A stretch of DNA of 64,000 bases from Nostoc sp. FACHB-892. GTDB lineage: Bacteria; Cyanobacteriota; Cyanobacteriia; Cyanobacteriales; Nostocaceae. Below the pieces are notes generated by a model, which ran no database searches, had not been told where the DNA came from, and saw only the letters and a list, made by a program, of their open reading frames with translations. Numbering within the stretch: position 1 is the first letter of the stretch; the number at the start of each line of letters is the position of its first letter. The stretch is from contig NZ_JACJTR010000006.1 of the NCBI RefSeq assembly GCF_014698795.1, positions 62,001-126,000 on the forward strand, given 5' to 3'. The position numbers and the translations under genes are program-made. This document shows, one piece after another, positions 35,535 through 44,351 of this stretch.

Positions 35535-36452
35535 TCAGGCTTTTCTATTAAATTTAACTTTTGGTTCTTTTCGTCTACCAAATTTCCTAGTCAGATTAGC
35601 TTGGCTCAATTCAAAGGCTGGCTGATCTAGTTTTAATATTGCAATCTTGCGGAGTAAATCATATAAAGGTTCTATCAAACCTCCAGACTTTAGCCGCAAA
35701 TAAGAAACTACGCTCTGAATTTGAGTAAGATTTAATCGGCGATTTTCAGGAAGAAATTTCCTCTCCCAATCGTCCACAACTTCAATAATGTCTTCTTCCG
35801 CTAAATTCGGAAACTCGTATGACTCTAAAAATGAGTCATGAACACGCACGTATGGAAGACTTTTTCGTTCAAGAATATTATCGCCTAGATAGTAAGTCCC
35901 AACTAAGATAACGGGGATTCGCAGTTTTGTAAAAACATCAATTAGCTCATTAAAGGCTTCCAAAGTTAAATAATCGGCATTACCGACTATGAGTATTTTG
36001 ACACCATAACCTTTGAGAGTTCCCCATGCCCGCGATCGTAAATCTCTTAATGCGCCAACATTAGCGAGTGGATGACCAATTTCTTCCAGAATGGAACAAT
36101 ACAAATCTGTTGGCCCACCATGCTGCTCTATTTCGGCGTAAATTACAGTTGCAGGGATTTCTAACAGCGTTCCCCTTCGTTTTACGTATTGCGTCCTGTA
36201 CAATTGAGACGCTTTTAATAAGCCAGAACCCGTAGCGGAGGTAACATAACCACAGAGTTTTGCATCACGCTGGTCATCAAGCCAGTCAAACAATTCTGTA
36301 TCGCGGTCTAGGGGAAAGTAGGTGTTAGCTTTACCAATCCGCTCTACCTCAGCTTGAACTTTAGGCGATCGTCGTAGTTCCTCAGCAGGTTGATGCTGCT
36401 GAAATTCTAGATTGGCATGGACTAAGTTTGTCTCTGACATTACACTTACCAA
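35535..36452 (-). CDS. tnsC: TnsC, AAA+ regulator of the CAST, with atypical P-loop
   Basis: The 305-residue protein is downstream of tnsB with a 7-bp overlap, as in V-K operons. The AAA+ layout is visible (ELFDWLDDQRDAKLCGYV, then the P-loop region, KGYGVKILIV, PVILVGTYYL). However, the P-loop reads SATGSGLLKAS, with Leu78-Leu79 where Lys-Thr should follow Gly77, and Walker B reads ILIVGNAD, with Gly157-Asn158 in place of Asp-Glu. TnsC forms ATP-dependent filaments that link target complex and TnsB. The C-terminus extends to RRKEPKVKFNRKA. ATG 36440 is an alternative start. The frame is otherwise intact. Confidence 0.88.
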   Translation of the reverse strand: MVSVMSETNLVHANLEFQQHQPAEELRRSPKVQAEVERIGKANTYFPLDRDTELFDWLDDQRDAKLCGYVTSATGSGLLKASQLYRTQYVKRRGTLLEIPATVIYAEIEQHGGPTDLYCSILEEIGHPLANVGALRDLRSRAWGTLKGYGVKILIVGNADYLTLEAFNELIDVFTKLRIPVILVGTYYLGDNILERKSLPYVRVHDSFLESYEFPNLAEEDIIEVVDDWERKFLPENRRLNLTQIQSVVSYLRLKSGGLIEPLYDLLRKIAILKLDQPAFELSQANLTRKFGRRKEPKVKFNRKA

Positions 36453-38353
36453 TTATCCCTCATGAATTGATTCCAATCATTCACACCTACTCTAGGTCGT
36501 CGTTTAGCTTTGGCTGTTTGATTGGTATCAGGTTTATTCTGTGTAACTTGCTTATCTATTGAATTTACAATGTTTTGTGAATGTGCGTCAAAGGTAGTAG
36601 ATATTAAACTTTCCTGTGAAGTTGTAATTTCCTCTGATATTGCATTTTCGGGAAATAATTCTACTACTCTTGATTTATTCGATTTCACTTCATGTTTTTT
36701 CTGAGCTTGTTTACGGCGTTGTCTGCGTCTCTCTTTACGGTTTTGTTCAACATCCTCGAATCTAGACAACCGTTCGTTTAAAATAGAAGAGTTATCAACT
36801 TCTTTACCCTCATCACGCAGTTTTTTCTTAATGTAATTCAATTCAGCTAGAGACATCCTTTCTCGTTCACAATCCCTAGCTTGTACAATACCAATAAACT
36901 CGCCTGCATCACTGTTAAGAGGTCGAGTATAAGCAAGAACTGTTATAATATTACGCTTGTCATATCTTAAAGAAACTTGCTTTCCTGCATAATTTAACAA
37001 GCAATCGCCTTGATATACCCAACCAAGAAAGTTTACAGAACCATATTTTTCTACATTGCGAATAGCAATTTTCATTAAACAAATGTCTAGCTCGCGTTCA
37101 TCAATAAGCTCACGTTCTTCTAATAAAAAACTTGATTTCCATCGCTCAATACGTTTTTGATTTTTTACCCTTGGATAATCATGACGATTGTAATGGTCTA
37201 CAAAATATTTCACTAATATTTTTTCTAGTTTATCAAGGGTCAGACAGGCAGTTCTTTCTGCTTCTGGAGGACGTTCTTCAATACTGGAACCAGTGTATCC
37301 ACCATATAATGACAGAATTTCTTTATTAATCTTGTCAAATATTGCTTCAATTAAACCACCTGCTTGGGGAAAAGCACGCAAACGCCGTTTAAAATCTAAC
37401 TGTAGTGAAATTTGCCTTAAATGTTCGGACTTAAATTCCTTCGCGCGGTCTGTCACCATATATTCGGGAATTCCACAAATCTCCCATGCTTCTTGAAGTT
37501 CATATTCAGTCCTGTAGTGCTTTGGCAGAATTGCATGACGTAGAGCCAAACCCACTTCATGAGAGCCGGCCGCTTCAAAACCTAAATGAAACCCTGTGAC
37601 ACAACCAGAATAACTATCCATTACCAACGTGATGTATGGACGACCAATAACTTGTTTGTATTCCTCATCAATTAATAGAATATCTAATTTAGTATGGTCT
37701 ATCTGCCAAATCTGGTTACTGTGGGTGATTTCTAAAATACCTTCTGTTGTTTGAATAATTTGTCCTTCTATCGGTGAACCCGGATGACGAATTTTCGTAT
37801 TCTTTTCTTCTAAATAGGAATTTATTAATTTATATACAGTGACATGAGAAGGATATTTTCCTGCTATTAAATCTTTTCGCACCTGGGAGTATTCCTTAAA
37901 TTTTTCATCATATTTCTTGTGTTGCAGTTCCTCTCCTTTAAAAGCTAAAGCTTTTAAATACCCAAAAATCTGATTGTGATTGATCCGAGAACCTTCTCTG
38001 TTACCCCATTTATGAAGGCTGACAATAAAATCATGCCAGTGCTGGGAAATACGATACTGTCCCTTGTCCTTACGTCCAACAGCTAGAGTCGCAACCCCTA
38101 CCTGTTCAACGTTCTCTACCATGCGCTTAATAGTTCGACTGCTTTTACCAAGAGCCTTCGCTGCATCTGCGATCGCATCTCTACGAGCTGCTTTGTTAGG
38201 TGCTTGACGGATAATATCAATTAATTCCACCTTTTTTAGATAATCTGGCGAATCTTCGTTAACAAGCAGGTGCTTTGTTTGTTCTTCCTCCGTTTTTGCT
38301 GCCTCCTCAGTCTCCAATGCTGGAAAGACTTTGCTCGTAGGCTTCCTGGGCAT
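36446..38353 (-). CDS. tnsB: TnsB, DDE transposase of the CAST
   Basis: The 635-residue protein has the retroviral-integrase-like DDE core. Asp219 lies in WQIDHTKLD, Asp302 in YMVTDRAKEF and Glu336 in GGLIEAIFD; the spacings of 83 and 34 residues are close to ShTnsB. N-terminal HTH domains (ARRDAIADAAKALGKSSRTI) bind the repeats in the ends. A basic, Lys/Arg-rich C-terminal tail ends PRVGVNDWNQFMRDNW, and such tails contact TnsC. V-K CASTs lack TnsA, so TnsB makes only 3' nicks and can give cointegrates. No truncation is seen. It starts 203 bp inside the left end. Confidence 0.95.
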   Translation of the reverse strand: MPRKPTSKVFPALETEEAAKTEEEQTKHLLVNEDSPDYLKKVELIDIIRQAPNKAARRDAIADAAKALGKSSRTIKRMVENVEQVGVATLAVGRKDKGQYRISQHWHDFIVSLHKWGNREGSRINHNQIFGYLKALAFKGEELQHKKYDEKFKEYSQVRKDLIAGKYPSHVTVYKLINSYLEEKNTKIRHPGSPIEGQIIQTTEGILEITHSNQIWQIDHTKLDILLIDEEYKQVIGRPYITLVMDSYSGCVTGFHLGFEAAGSHEVGLALRHAILPKHYRTEYELQEAWEICGIPEYMVTDRAKEFKSEHLRQISLQLDFKRRLRAFPQAGGLIEAIFDKINKEILSLYGGYTGSSIEERPPEAERTACLTLDKLEKILVKYFVDHYNRHDYPRVKNQKRIERWKSSFLLEERELIDERELDICLMKIAIRNVEKYGSVNFLGWVYQGDCLLNYAGKQVSLRYDKRNIITVLAYTRPLNSDAGEFIGIVQARDCERERMSLAELNYIKKKLRDEGKEVDNSSILNERLSRFEDVEQNRKERRRQRRKQAQKKHEVKSNKSRVVELFPENAISEEITTSQESLISTTFDAHSQNIVNSIDKQVTQNKPDTNQTAKAKRRPRVGVNDWNQFMRDNW

Positions 38354-38556
38354 AAGCTGCTCCCCAAAAAATATGTCATCATTTACTTTAAAAGTTTACA
38401 GTATTTATGACATCATTTGATTTAAAAATTTGTAATTGGATAAATTTACAATAAAATAGCCACACCCCTTGTTAAATAAAGGTTGTGGCGATTATGCATC
38501 TTCAATGCAAAGATGACAATAATTCTTTAAAATGGACAATAATTATTTAATGTACA
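38354..38556 (-). repeat. CAST left end (tnsB-proximal)
   Basis: Reading inward from 38556 on the minus strand: TGTACATTAAATAATTATTG, tccattttaaagaattattg, tcatc, so two TnsB-site-like motifs stand in tandem. A weaker copy (tgacatcatttgatttaaaa) is at about 38408-38427. The terminal 22 bp are identical to the right end at 5902. The tnsB promoter must lie in this segment. Confidence 0.85.
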
Positions 38557-38565
38557 AGGGGATTA

Positions 38566-39005
38566 TGTCCATTAAATAATTATTGTCACTTTTAAAGAAT
38601 TAATGTCCATTTTTTCCAAGTTCAGGGGCATAAGTTACGTATTCTCGGTGCTTTCAGCAATCAAATCAGTTTTAAAGAATTAATGTCCATTTTTTTCAAG
38701 TTCAGGGGCATAAGTTACGTATTTTCGCGGCTTTCAGCAATTAAATCAGTTTTAAAGAATTATTGCCCAGAGTTGAAACCAGTTTTAAAGAATTATTGTC
38801 CAAAATCAGCCTGTAAAACTCGGCTAAATATATGGTTGCTAATTTAATTTATTACAGCAAGCCCAAGGCTCTTGAATTACAAGAGTTGCTTTAAAGCCCT
38901 TTATTTACAATCTAATTACAATACTACCTCTTGTTTTGCTGTTTTCATCCAAGCAGAGGCTCCATTATTATAAAATAGCTGCGTTTTACGTGCGATCGCA
39001 CTGAC
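38566..39005. mobile_element. Relic of a second CAST right end
   Basis: It starts TGTCCATTAAATAATTATTG, one base off the right end at 5902, only 9 bp behind the left end of the intact CAST and in the same orientation as the right end. Similarity to 5902-6262 continues through ttcaggggcataagttacgt, ctgtaaaactcggctaaata and aatagctgcgtttta, and stops at gtgcgatcgca (38990-39000), within the homing-guide spacer. The relic contains one 80-bp block (with tttaaagaattaatgtcc) twice where the intact end has it once. No cas or tns genes follow. Confidence 0.85.
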
Positions 39006-39196
39006 CATTACTTACTTTAAAAGTGGTAAGAAAATAATCAATGCAGAAATATGGCCCAAACACTTTTTTAGTAAGGCTTTTGACTTATTAGCAAACTATC
39101 GAGCAAGTTATTTAATGGGCAGAATAAAATGCTTTAGCTGTCTTTTGGATGTCAAATTAATTTAGGAGAAGTAACTGTGAAAATATCAAAATCATT

Positions 39197-39400
39197 GTGG
39201 AAAAGCACCCTGATGGATATGTTGCTTATCCTTTAGGTATTCAAGGTCAAGGGGTTGTAGTTGGTGAAGGTGACACTTATGAAGAAGCCCTAAATGATGT
39301 GCGTTCGGCTATTTTGTTTCATGTCGAAACTTTTGGAGAATCGGTACTAAAATCTGAATCCTCAATACTCGAAGCTTTTGTCACAGAGGCAAGCATATAA
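39197..39400 (+). CDS. hicB: HicB-like antitoxin, 5' end shifted
   Basis: The 67-residue frame from GTG 39197 reads VEKHPDGYVAYPLGIQGQG and EGDTYEEALNDVRSAILFHV, the HicB fold. The frame upstream (NIKII) also looks coding, but the good ribosome site aggagaagtaact leads to GTG 39178 in a different frame, so the start seems to have a two-base shift. HicB neutralises HicA and represses the operon. hicA overlaps its stop codon. Confidence 0.65.
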   Translation: MEKHPDGYVAYPLGIQGQGVVVGEGDTYEEALNDVRSAILFHVETFGESVLKSESSILEAFVTEASI

Positions 39401-39639
39401 TGCCAAGGTTTCCTGTTGATGCTCCTAAATAAAAAGTAATTAAAGCACTTGAGGGTTTTGGATTTTCAATAGTCAGAGAAAAAGAGCATATTTCTATGAT
39501 TAGACAAAATCCCGATGGCACAACTACTCCTTTAACTTTGCCAAATCATAAACTGATCAAAGGTTCTACCCTCAGAAGTCTCTGCACTCAATCGGGTAGA
39601 TCACGCGATGATTTTATTGCTGCTTATGAACAGGTATAG
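39400..39639 (+). pseudogene. hicA: hicA toxin, interrupted by a stop codon
   Basis: The frame begins MPRFPVDAPK and meets TAA at 39430, then continues KVIKALEGFGFSIVREKEHI, SMIRQNPDGTTTPLTLPNHK, LIKGSTLRSLC to a stop at 39639. This is the HicA double-stranded-RNA-binding-like fold with its conserved His in REKEHI. The ATG overlaps the hicB stop. With an early stop the toxin is probably not made, unless translation restarts. Confidence 0.7.
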
Positions 39640-39737
39640 AAATATAGTAGCTGCGATCGTAGCACTAGATGCGGAGAGTGCGAAGATTTTGGCGGGTATC
39701 GGGGAAATGCTATGCAGTTATTGAAGAAAAATCCAAA

Positions 39738-39764
39738 AAAAGGAGCCTAAGTTAGGCTCCTTAA
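39738..39764 (-). terminator. Terminator of the ribosomal protein cluster
   Basis: AAGGAGCCTAA-gt-TAGGCTCCTT is a 10-pair stem with an A-run on its plus-strand left side, meaning a U-run on the transcript, just after the rplL stop. Confidence 0.85.
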
Positions 39765-39789
39765 TAAAAAACTGGTAATAGAATTGTGA

Positions 39790-40185
39790 CTACTTAACAG
39801 TCACTTTACCGCCAGCTTCTTCGATGCGCTTCTTAGCATCTTCAGCAGCATCCTTAGCAATACCTTCTTTAATAGCTTTAGGCGCAGCTTCTACCATGTC
39901 TTTCGCTTCTTTCAGACCCAAACCGGTCAATTCCCGGACAATCTTCAGGACGGCAATCTTTTTATCAGCTGGCACTGATTCGAGAATCACTTCAAACTCG
40001 GTTTGCTCAACAGCTTCTTCAGCCGGAGCAGTACCACCACCAGCGCCAGGCATCATCATCATGCCGCCAACGGGTGCAGCAGCACTCACGCCAAAAGCTT
40101 CTTCAATTTGCTTGACTAGCTCAGAAGCTTCCAACAAAGAAAGGGTTTTTAGTTGTTCTAAAATTTGATCGGTTGCAGCAGACAT
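39790..40185 (-). CDS. rplL: 50S ribosomal protein L7/L12
   Basis: The 131-residue protein has the dimerising N-terminal part ([20 protein letters not shown]), an Ala/Gly/Met-rich hinge and the conserved C-terminal domain ([20 protein letters not shown]). It forms the stalk that recruits translation GTPases, binding to L10 encoded upstream. Last gene of the cluster, followed by a terminator. Confidence 0.98.
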   Translation of the reverse strand: MSAATDQILEQLKTLSLLEASELVKQIEEAFGVSAAAPVGGMMMMPGAGGGTAPAEEAVEQTEFEVILESVPADKKIAVLKIVRELTGLGLKEAKDMVEAAPKAIKEGIAKDAAEDAKKRIEEAGGKVTVK

Positions 40186-40317
40186 TGATATAACTCCTGT
40201 AATTTTGATTATTTATTAGTCATTAGTCATCTAGTCATTAGCTTTTGAACGGCAGTTGCTCCACTTTGGGAGACCCCAAGACCGCACTGCCTCCTCTTGA
40301 CTGATGAAGCATGAAGT

Positions 40318-40902
40318 CTATTCAGCAGCAGTTTCTGTGCTGCTATCAGCTTCAGTAGCGGTTTCAGCACTACCACCACTTTGCTCTTGGTCAGACACAG
40401 CCTGCAAAGCACGAGCCAGGGAACCAGGAACTTCGTTAATACCCACAGCAATCTTGGTAGCCAAGGCGTTGATAGCTCCAGCGATTTGTGCAATGAGTTG
40501 TTCCTTAGATGGCAAGTCTCCCAGAGCCTTGACATCCGGTTCTTTGAGTAGACGACCTTCCATGACACCGCCACGAAGTTCTGTCTTCTTGGTGGCTTTT
40601 TGGAAGTCTTGGTAAGCCTTAATTGCAGATGAAAAATCATCTTTAACCAGTAAAAAGGCTGAAGAACCTTTTAGTAGTTCTGACAAAGGTTCCCATTTTT
40701 GATCATCTTTAATGGCAATGCCCATCAGGGTGTTCTTCGTCACCTTACAAACAGTGCCACTGGGACGCAGCCGCCGCCGTAAGTCTGTGATTTCAGCAAC
40801 TGTTAGTCCTTGATACTCTATTACCAGTGCCAGAGTTGACTCACTCAAAGTTTCTTTGAGGTCAGCTACTATCTCTTGTTTATTTTCTAGTGTTCTACCC
40901 AT
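40318..40902 (-). CDS. rplJ: 50S ribosomal protein L10
   Basis: The 194-residue protein begins [20 protein letters not shown], with the L10 core [20 protein letters not shown]. The C-terminal tail that holds L7/L12 dimers ends in a low-complexity acidic Ser/Thr/Glu/Ala run. It is 132 bp upstream of rplL. The 313-bp leader contains an attenuator-like hairpin. Confidence 0.98.
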   Translation of the reverse strand: MGRTLENKQEIVADLKETLSESTLALVIEYQGLTVAEITDLRRRLRPSGTVCKVTKNTLMGIAIKDDQKWEPLSELLKGSSAFLLVKDDFSSAIKAYQDFQKATKKTELRGGVMEGRLLKEPDVKALGDLPSKEQLIAQIAGAINALATKIAVGINEVPGSLARALQAVSDQEQSGGSAETATEADSSTETAAE

Positions 40903-41215
40903 TCCAGTCTCACCTCCTTAAAATAATCGGGGAAGTGCCCTACTTGTACGTTTCTTCTAAACCTGAACCCAAACAACAAACCCCAGCTAATTTAGCCGGG
41001 GTTGAGTAGTAAGACTCTTTACGCCATAGTTATCACACCTTTATGGGTGGTAATTCTGACAATTAGAGTTTTAACCTCGGCAGGATATTTAAGCTATTAG
41101 CACCTGCTGTCTCCGGCTTTGCTTATTTAATTGTTCAGGGGGGGTGGGGACTGGAGAGTGGTGAGTAGGAGAATTATTTCATTCCCTATTCTCTACTCCC
41201 TATTCCCTACTCCCT
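40903..41215 (-). promoter_or_regulatory. rplJL leader with hairpin and heptamer repeats
   Basis: The 313-bp gap between rplA and rplJ holds a strong stem at about 40981-41001 (CCCCAGCTAA against TTTAGCCGGGG) with T-rich sequence on its transcript 3' side. It looks like the attenuator of an L10 leader, through which L10 would control rplJL. A run of ctccctattccctactccc heptamers (about 41175-41215) follows the rplA stop. Confidence 0.55.
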
Positions 41216-41929
41216 TTACGCTACTTCGCTCAGTTTTAAATCTCGTAAGGCGGTAACATCAATTTTAATCGATGGCCCCATTGTGGCTGACACATAAAAT
41301 GTGCGCCAATAACGACCTTTAGCTCCTGAAGGACGGTTACGGTCAATCGTCTCCTGCAATGCCTTCAGGTTGACTAACAAATCTTCAGGCGAGAATGTTG
41401 CCTTACCAAACATAACATGTACAATGCCGGTTCGGTCAGCTCGGAATTCTAATTTACCAGCTTTGAATTCTGCGATCGCACTTCCGATATCAAATGTTAC
41501 GGTTCCACCCTTGGGCGATGGCATCAAACCACGCGGCCCAAGCAACTTACCTAGCTTTGCCACCTGTGGCATCACATCGGGTGTGGCAATCAGCTTGTCA
41601 AAATCCATTCTACCTTTTTGGATTTCGTCAATCAGTTCTTCTGATCCGACTATATCAGCACCAGCGTTGCTTGCTTCGTTTACCTTTTCGCCTCTGGCTA
41701 TCACCGCCACCCGGACGATTTGTCCTGTACCTTTGGGCAGTGCTACCGTTGTCCGCAACTGTTGGTCTGTATATTTGGGGTCAATTCCCAGCCGGATATG
41801 CGCTTCGGCAGCTTCAGTAAATTTAGCTGTTGCTGTGTCTTTGAGAAGGGCTAAAGCCTCTAAAGGATGATAGTCCTTATCTTCTACCTTTGCTTGCAGC
41901 GCCTGCAAACGACGCGATATTTTTGCCAT
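41216..41929 (-). CDS. rplA: 50S ribosomal protein L1
   Basis: The 237-residue protein carries [20 protein letters not shown] at the N-terminus, [19 protein letters not shown] in the second domain and the final RNA-binding TMGPSIKID. Length and order after rplK are standard. L1 binds 23S rRNA at the E-site stalk and can repress its own mRNA. Confidence 0.98.
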   Translation of the reverse strand: MAKISRRLQALQAKVEDKDYHPLEALALLKDTATAKFTEAAEAHIRLGIDPKYTDQQLRTTVALPKGTGQIVRVAVIARGEKVNEASNAGADIVGSEELIDEIQKGRMDFDKLIATPDVMPQVAKLGKLLGPRGLMPSPKGGTVTFDIGSAIAEFKAGKLEFRADRTGIVHVMFGKATFSPEDLLVNLKALQETIDRNRPSGAKGRYWRTFYVSATMGPSIKIDVTALRDLKLSEVA

Positions 41930-42044
41930 TTTTTCTCCTGGGGTAATTCCGAAGCCTCGCCTCTCCCCCGATAATTTTTAGTTATCAGTCTTTTGCCATC
42001 TGTCCTTTGTCGCTAGTTTTTTACTAATGACTAATGACCAATGA

Positions 42045-42470
42045 CTAATCCGTGATTGTTACACCCATATTTTTAGCCGTTCCTGCCACAATCTTCATTG
42101 CCGCGTCTATGTCGTTGGCATTAAGATCGGGTAGTTTGGTTTGGGCTATTTCTTGCAATTGTGCTTTGCTAATTGACCCAACCTTCTTTTTGTTGGGTTC
42201 ATTTGAGCCTTTTTCAACTTTCGCTGCCTTCCGAATCAGCACTGATGCTGGTGGCGTTTTGAGTACAAATGTAAAACTCCGGTCTTCAAAAACCGAAATT
42301 TCTACAGGTATCACCATTCCAGCTTGGTCTGCTGTTTTGGCGTTGTACTCTTTGCAAAACATCATGATATTAACGCCATGTTGACCCAAAGCGGGCCCCA
42401 CTGGCGGTGCTGGGTTGGCTTTTCCAGCATTCAGGGCCAGTTTAATGACCGCCACTACTTTCTTCGCCAT
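42045..42470 (-). CDS. rplK: 50S ribosomal protein L11
   Basis: A 141-residue protein of standard length with [20 protein letters not shown] near the start and the C-terminal [16 protein letters not shown]. It binds the GTPase-associated centre of 23S rRNA. It follows nusG by 6 bp and precedes rplA. Confidence 0.98.
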   Translation of the reverse strand: MAKKVVAVIKLALNAGKANPAPPVGPALGQHGVNIMMFCKEYNAKTADQAGMVIPVEISVFEDRSFTFVLKTPPASVLIRKAAKVEKGSNEPNKKKVGSISKAQLQEIAQTKLPDLNANDIDAAMKIVAGTAKNMGVTITD

Positions 42471-42476
42471 TTGTAT

Positions 42477-43118
42477 TTAACTCTGTTTCTCTACCTGATT
42501 AAATTCCAATTCTACTGGTGTATCCCTGCCGAAAATTGAGAGCAAGGCTTTAAGTTTACTCCGTTCTGGAGACACTTCAATCACCTCGCCTTCAAAGTCT
42601 TTAAATGGACCAGAAAGCACCATTATCTTATCACCAGTAGCCATGTCAATTTTGACAACAGCTTCCTGTTCGCTGGTTTGTTTGAATATGCGTTCGACTT
42701 CTGAAGAACTTAGTGGTATGGGGTGGACATGACCGCGACCCTTGCTGCTTCCACGTTTTTGTTCTGAGCCGACAAAGTTAATTACGTGAGAGGTGTTTCG
42801 TACCACCTGCCAAGTATCATCATCCATCATCATCCGCACCAGGACATAGCCAGGAAAAACTTTTTCTTCTGTATGCTGACGACTGCCATCTTTGCGGATT
42901 TTCACCGCTGGCGTCTGCGGAATTTCTACTTGGATAATTTTGTCAGCTACATCAAAAGTTTGAATGCGTTGCTCTAAGTTCGTCTTTACACGCTTTTCAC
43001 AGCCTGAAGCTACTTGAACCGCATACCAGCGTGCTTCTTTTGACGCTGCTTCTGCCGTTTCTCCTGTTTCCTCCGACTGAAACGTGGAGTTGCGAGGTTC
43101 GTCTGTTGCAAAAGTCAT
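42477..43118 (-). CDS. nusG: Transcription termination/antitermination factor NusG
   Basis: From ATG 43118 the protein has 213 residues. The NGN domain reads RWYAVQVASGCEKRVKTNLE and has PGYVLVRMMMDD. The KOW domain has GDKIMVLSGPFKDFEGEVIE. The start overlaps the secE stop in TGATG, which supports it over a longer in-frame start at 43142. NusG couples RNA polymerase to Rho or ribosomes. Confidence 0.97.
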   Translation of the reverse strand: MTFATDEPRNSTFQSEETGETAEAASKEARWYAVQVASGCEKRVKTNLEQRIQTFDVADKIIQVEIPQTPAVKIRKDGSRQHTEEKVFPGYVLVRMMMDDDTWQVVRNTSHVINFVGSEQKRGSSKGRGHVHPIPLSSSEVERIFKQTSEQEAVVKIDMATGDKIMVLSGPFKDFEGEVIEVSPERSKLKALLSIFGRDTPVELEFNQVEKQS

Positions 43119-43339
43119 CAGAACACCTGTTTTGCTGCCCAACTAAACAATCCATCGACCAAGTATATCAAAGATGCGGAGAGTGCCACCATTAACAAGA
43201 CAGCGGCGGATTCGCTCACTATCTGTTTCCGACTGGGCCAAACTACTTTTTCAAGTTCTTCTTTGGTTCCCTGTATGAAGTTGCCAAAGCTAAACCCATT
43301 TGTGGTTTCTGGCAATTCTGCTTCACTTTTTTTGGCCAT
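43118..43339 (-). CDS. secE: Preprotein translocase subunit SecE
   Basis: This 73-residue protein has the bacterial SecE short form: an amphipathic helix with FIQGTKEELEKVVWPSRKQI and one membrane helix SAAVLLMVALSASLIYLVDG. It clamps SecY in the cytoplasmic or thylakoid membrane. It is the first gene of the secE-nusG-rpl cluster. Confidence 0.96.
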   Translation of the reverse strand: MAKKSEAELPETTNGFSFGNFIQGTKEELEKVVWPSRKQIVSESAAVLLMVALSASLIYLVDGLFSWAAKQVF

Positions 43340-43608
43340 GACCGTTTATCTCCAATTTGTAACTCAATTTTGGATTTTGGATTTTAGATTTACCCCATGC
43401 TTTAAGGCAAAGGCACTCAATTTTAAATTTTTTGTCGATTCAAAATTGAAAATCTAAAATTTGTTCGTCCAGGTTTGCAACTTCGACTCTATTTCACTTA
43501 CTGGAAGCAAAACAACTGCAAACACAATAAGTTTACCCGAAATTATTAGCGCTAACTGCTATATTAACAGCTGCGTAATTATTTCGGGCTTTGTTTTTTG
43601 CTCTTGAG

Positions 43609-43681
43609 CGCGCCCTGGAGGACTTGAACCCCCGACATCAGGTTTTGGAGACCTGCGTTCTACCAACTGAACTAAGAGCGC
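43609..43681 (-). tRNA. tRNA-Trp(CCA)
   Basis: The minus strand folds with acceptor GCGCTCT/AGGGCGC, anticodon stem CAGGT/ACCTG around loop CTCCAAA (anticodon CCA), T arm GGGGG-TTCAAGT-CCTCC and G discriminator. It lies upstream of secE, the usual bacterial order. Confidence 0.95.
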
Positions 43682-43833
43682 ACAAGCTGTTTTTGATTCA
43701 GTCATTGCGCTGAACTAAATTTCAGTTTAACGCAATATCCGGTTTTTATCATACCTCAATTTTGTCGGGGAAACAAGTCAGCGGCAGATGCCGCTTGAAG
43801 CTTGAAGTTTTTCCCATACTTTTGAAGGAAGGA

Positions 43834-44196
43834 TCACAAAGGGCGGTCAAACCGTTGCTTGATTCGGGTTGCCTTACCTACGCGATCGCGGAGATAATAC
43901 AGTTTAGCACGGCGTACCTTACCACGACGTATTACCTTGATGCTGTCAATCCGGGGAGAATGCAACAGAAACACCCGCTCAACGCCCACACCTTGAAAAA
44001 CCTTACGAACTGTAATAGTTTCGTTGATGCCACCATTGCGTTTGGCAATCACTACTCCCTCGTAGGGTTGTACGCGGTATTTATCGCCTTCCTTGATTTT
44101 TACTCCCACTTTTACGGTGTCGCCCACATAAATGTCGGGCAGATTCGATTTTAGCTGTTCCGCTTCAATCGAGCGGATAATCTCTTGGGCGCTCAT
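43834..44196 (-). CDS. rplS: 50S ribosomal protein L19
   Basis: A 120-residue protein with [40 protein letters not shown] and the ending [20 protein letters not shown] typical of L19. It sits at the 30S-50S interface. Encoded upstream of tRNA-Trp on the same strand. Confidence 0.97.
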   Translation of the reverse strand: MSAQEIIRSIEAEQLKSNLPDIYVGDTVKVGVKIKEGDKYRVQPYEGVVIAKRNGGINETITVRKVFQGVGVERVFLLHSPRIDSIKVIRRGKVRRAKLYYLRDRVGKATRIKQRFDRPL

Positions 44197-44351
44197 AGTC
44201 TTTCAGTCTGCTTCAAAAAAATCTCACGATCATCAATGATAAATCGATAATCCTATTTCAGTCTACTTGTTAGGATTAATAATTTTACTGATACAACAGC
44301 CTAAAGTTCAAAGCTATATTGCAGAATGCTGTAACACAGGGGTAAATATTT

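Larger units (their letters stand above)
5902..38556 (-). mobile_element. Type V-K CRISPR-associated transposon (CAST), about 32.7 kb
   Basis: Both ends begin with the same inverted 22-mer, tgtacattaaataattattg plus tc, reading inward from 5902 and from 38556. Between them lie a truncated homing guide, a CRISPR array, tracrRNA, cas12k, tniQ, tnsC and tnsB, all on the minus strand and in the order known for V-K CASTs, with defence cargo in the middle. The 5 bp outside each end (ccatg and agggg) do not match, so no target duplication is seen. The distance from the PAM to the end is 54 bp. Names of ends follow common usage: the end near tnsB is left, the end near the array is right. Confidence 0.93.

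Noticed and set aside
43118..43142. Longer nusG start at 43142
   Set aside because: It would overlap secE by 25 bp; ATG 43118 gives the usual TGATG coupling and normal protein length.
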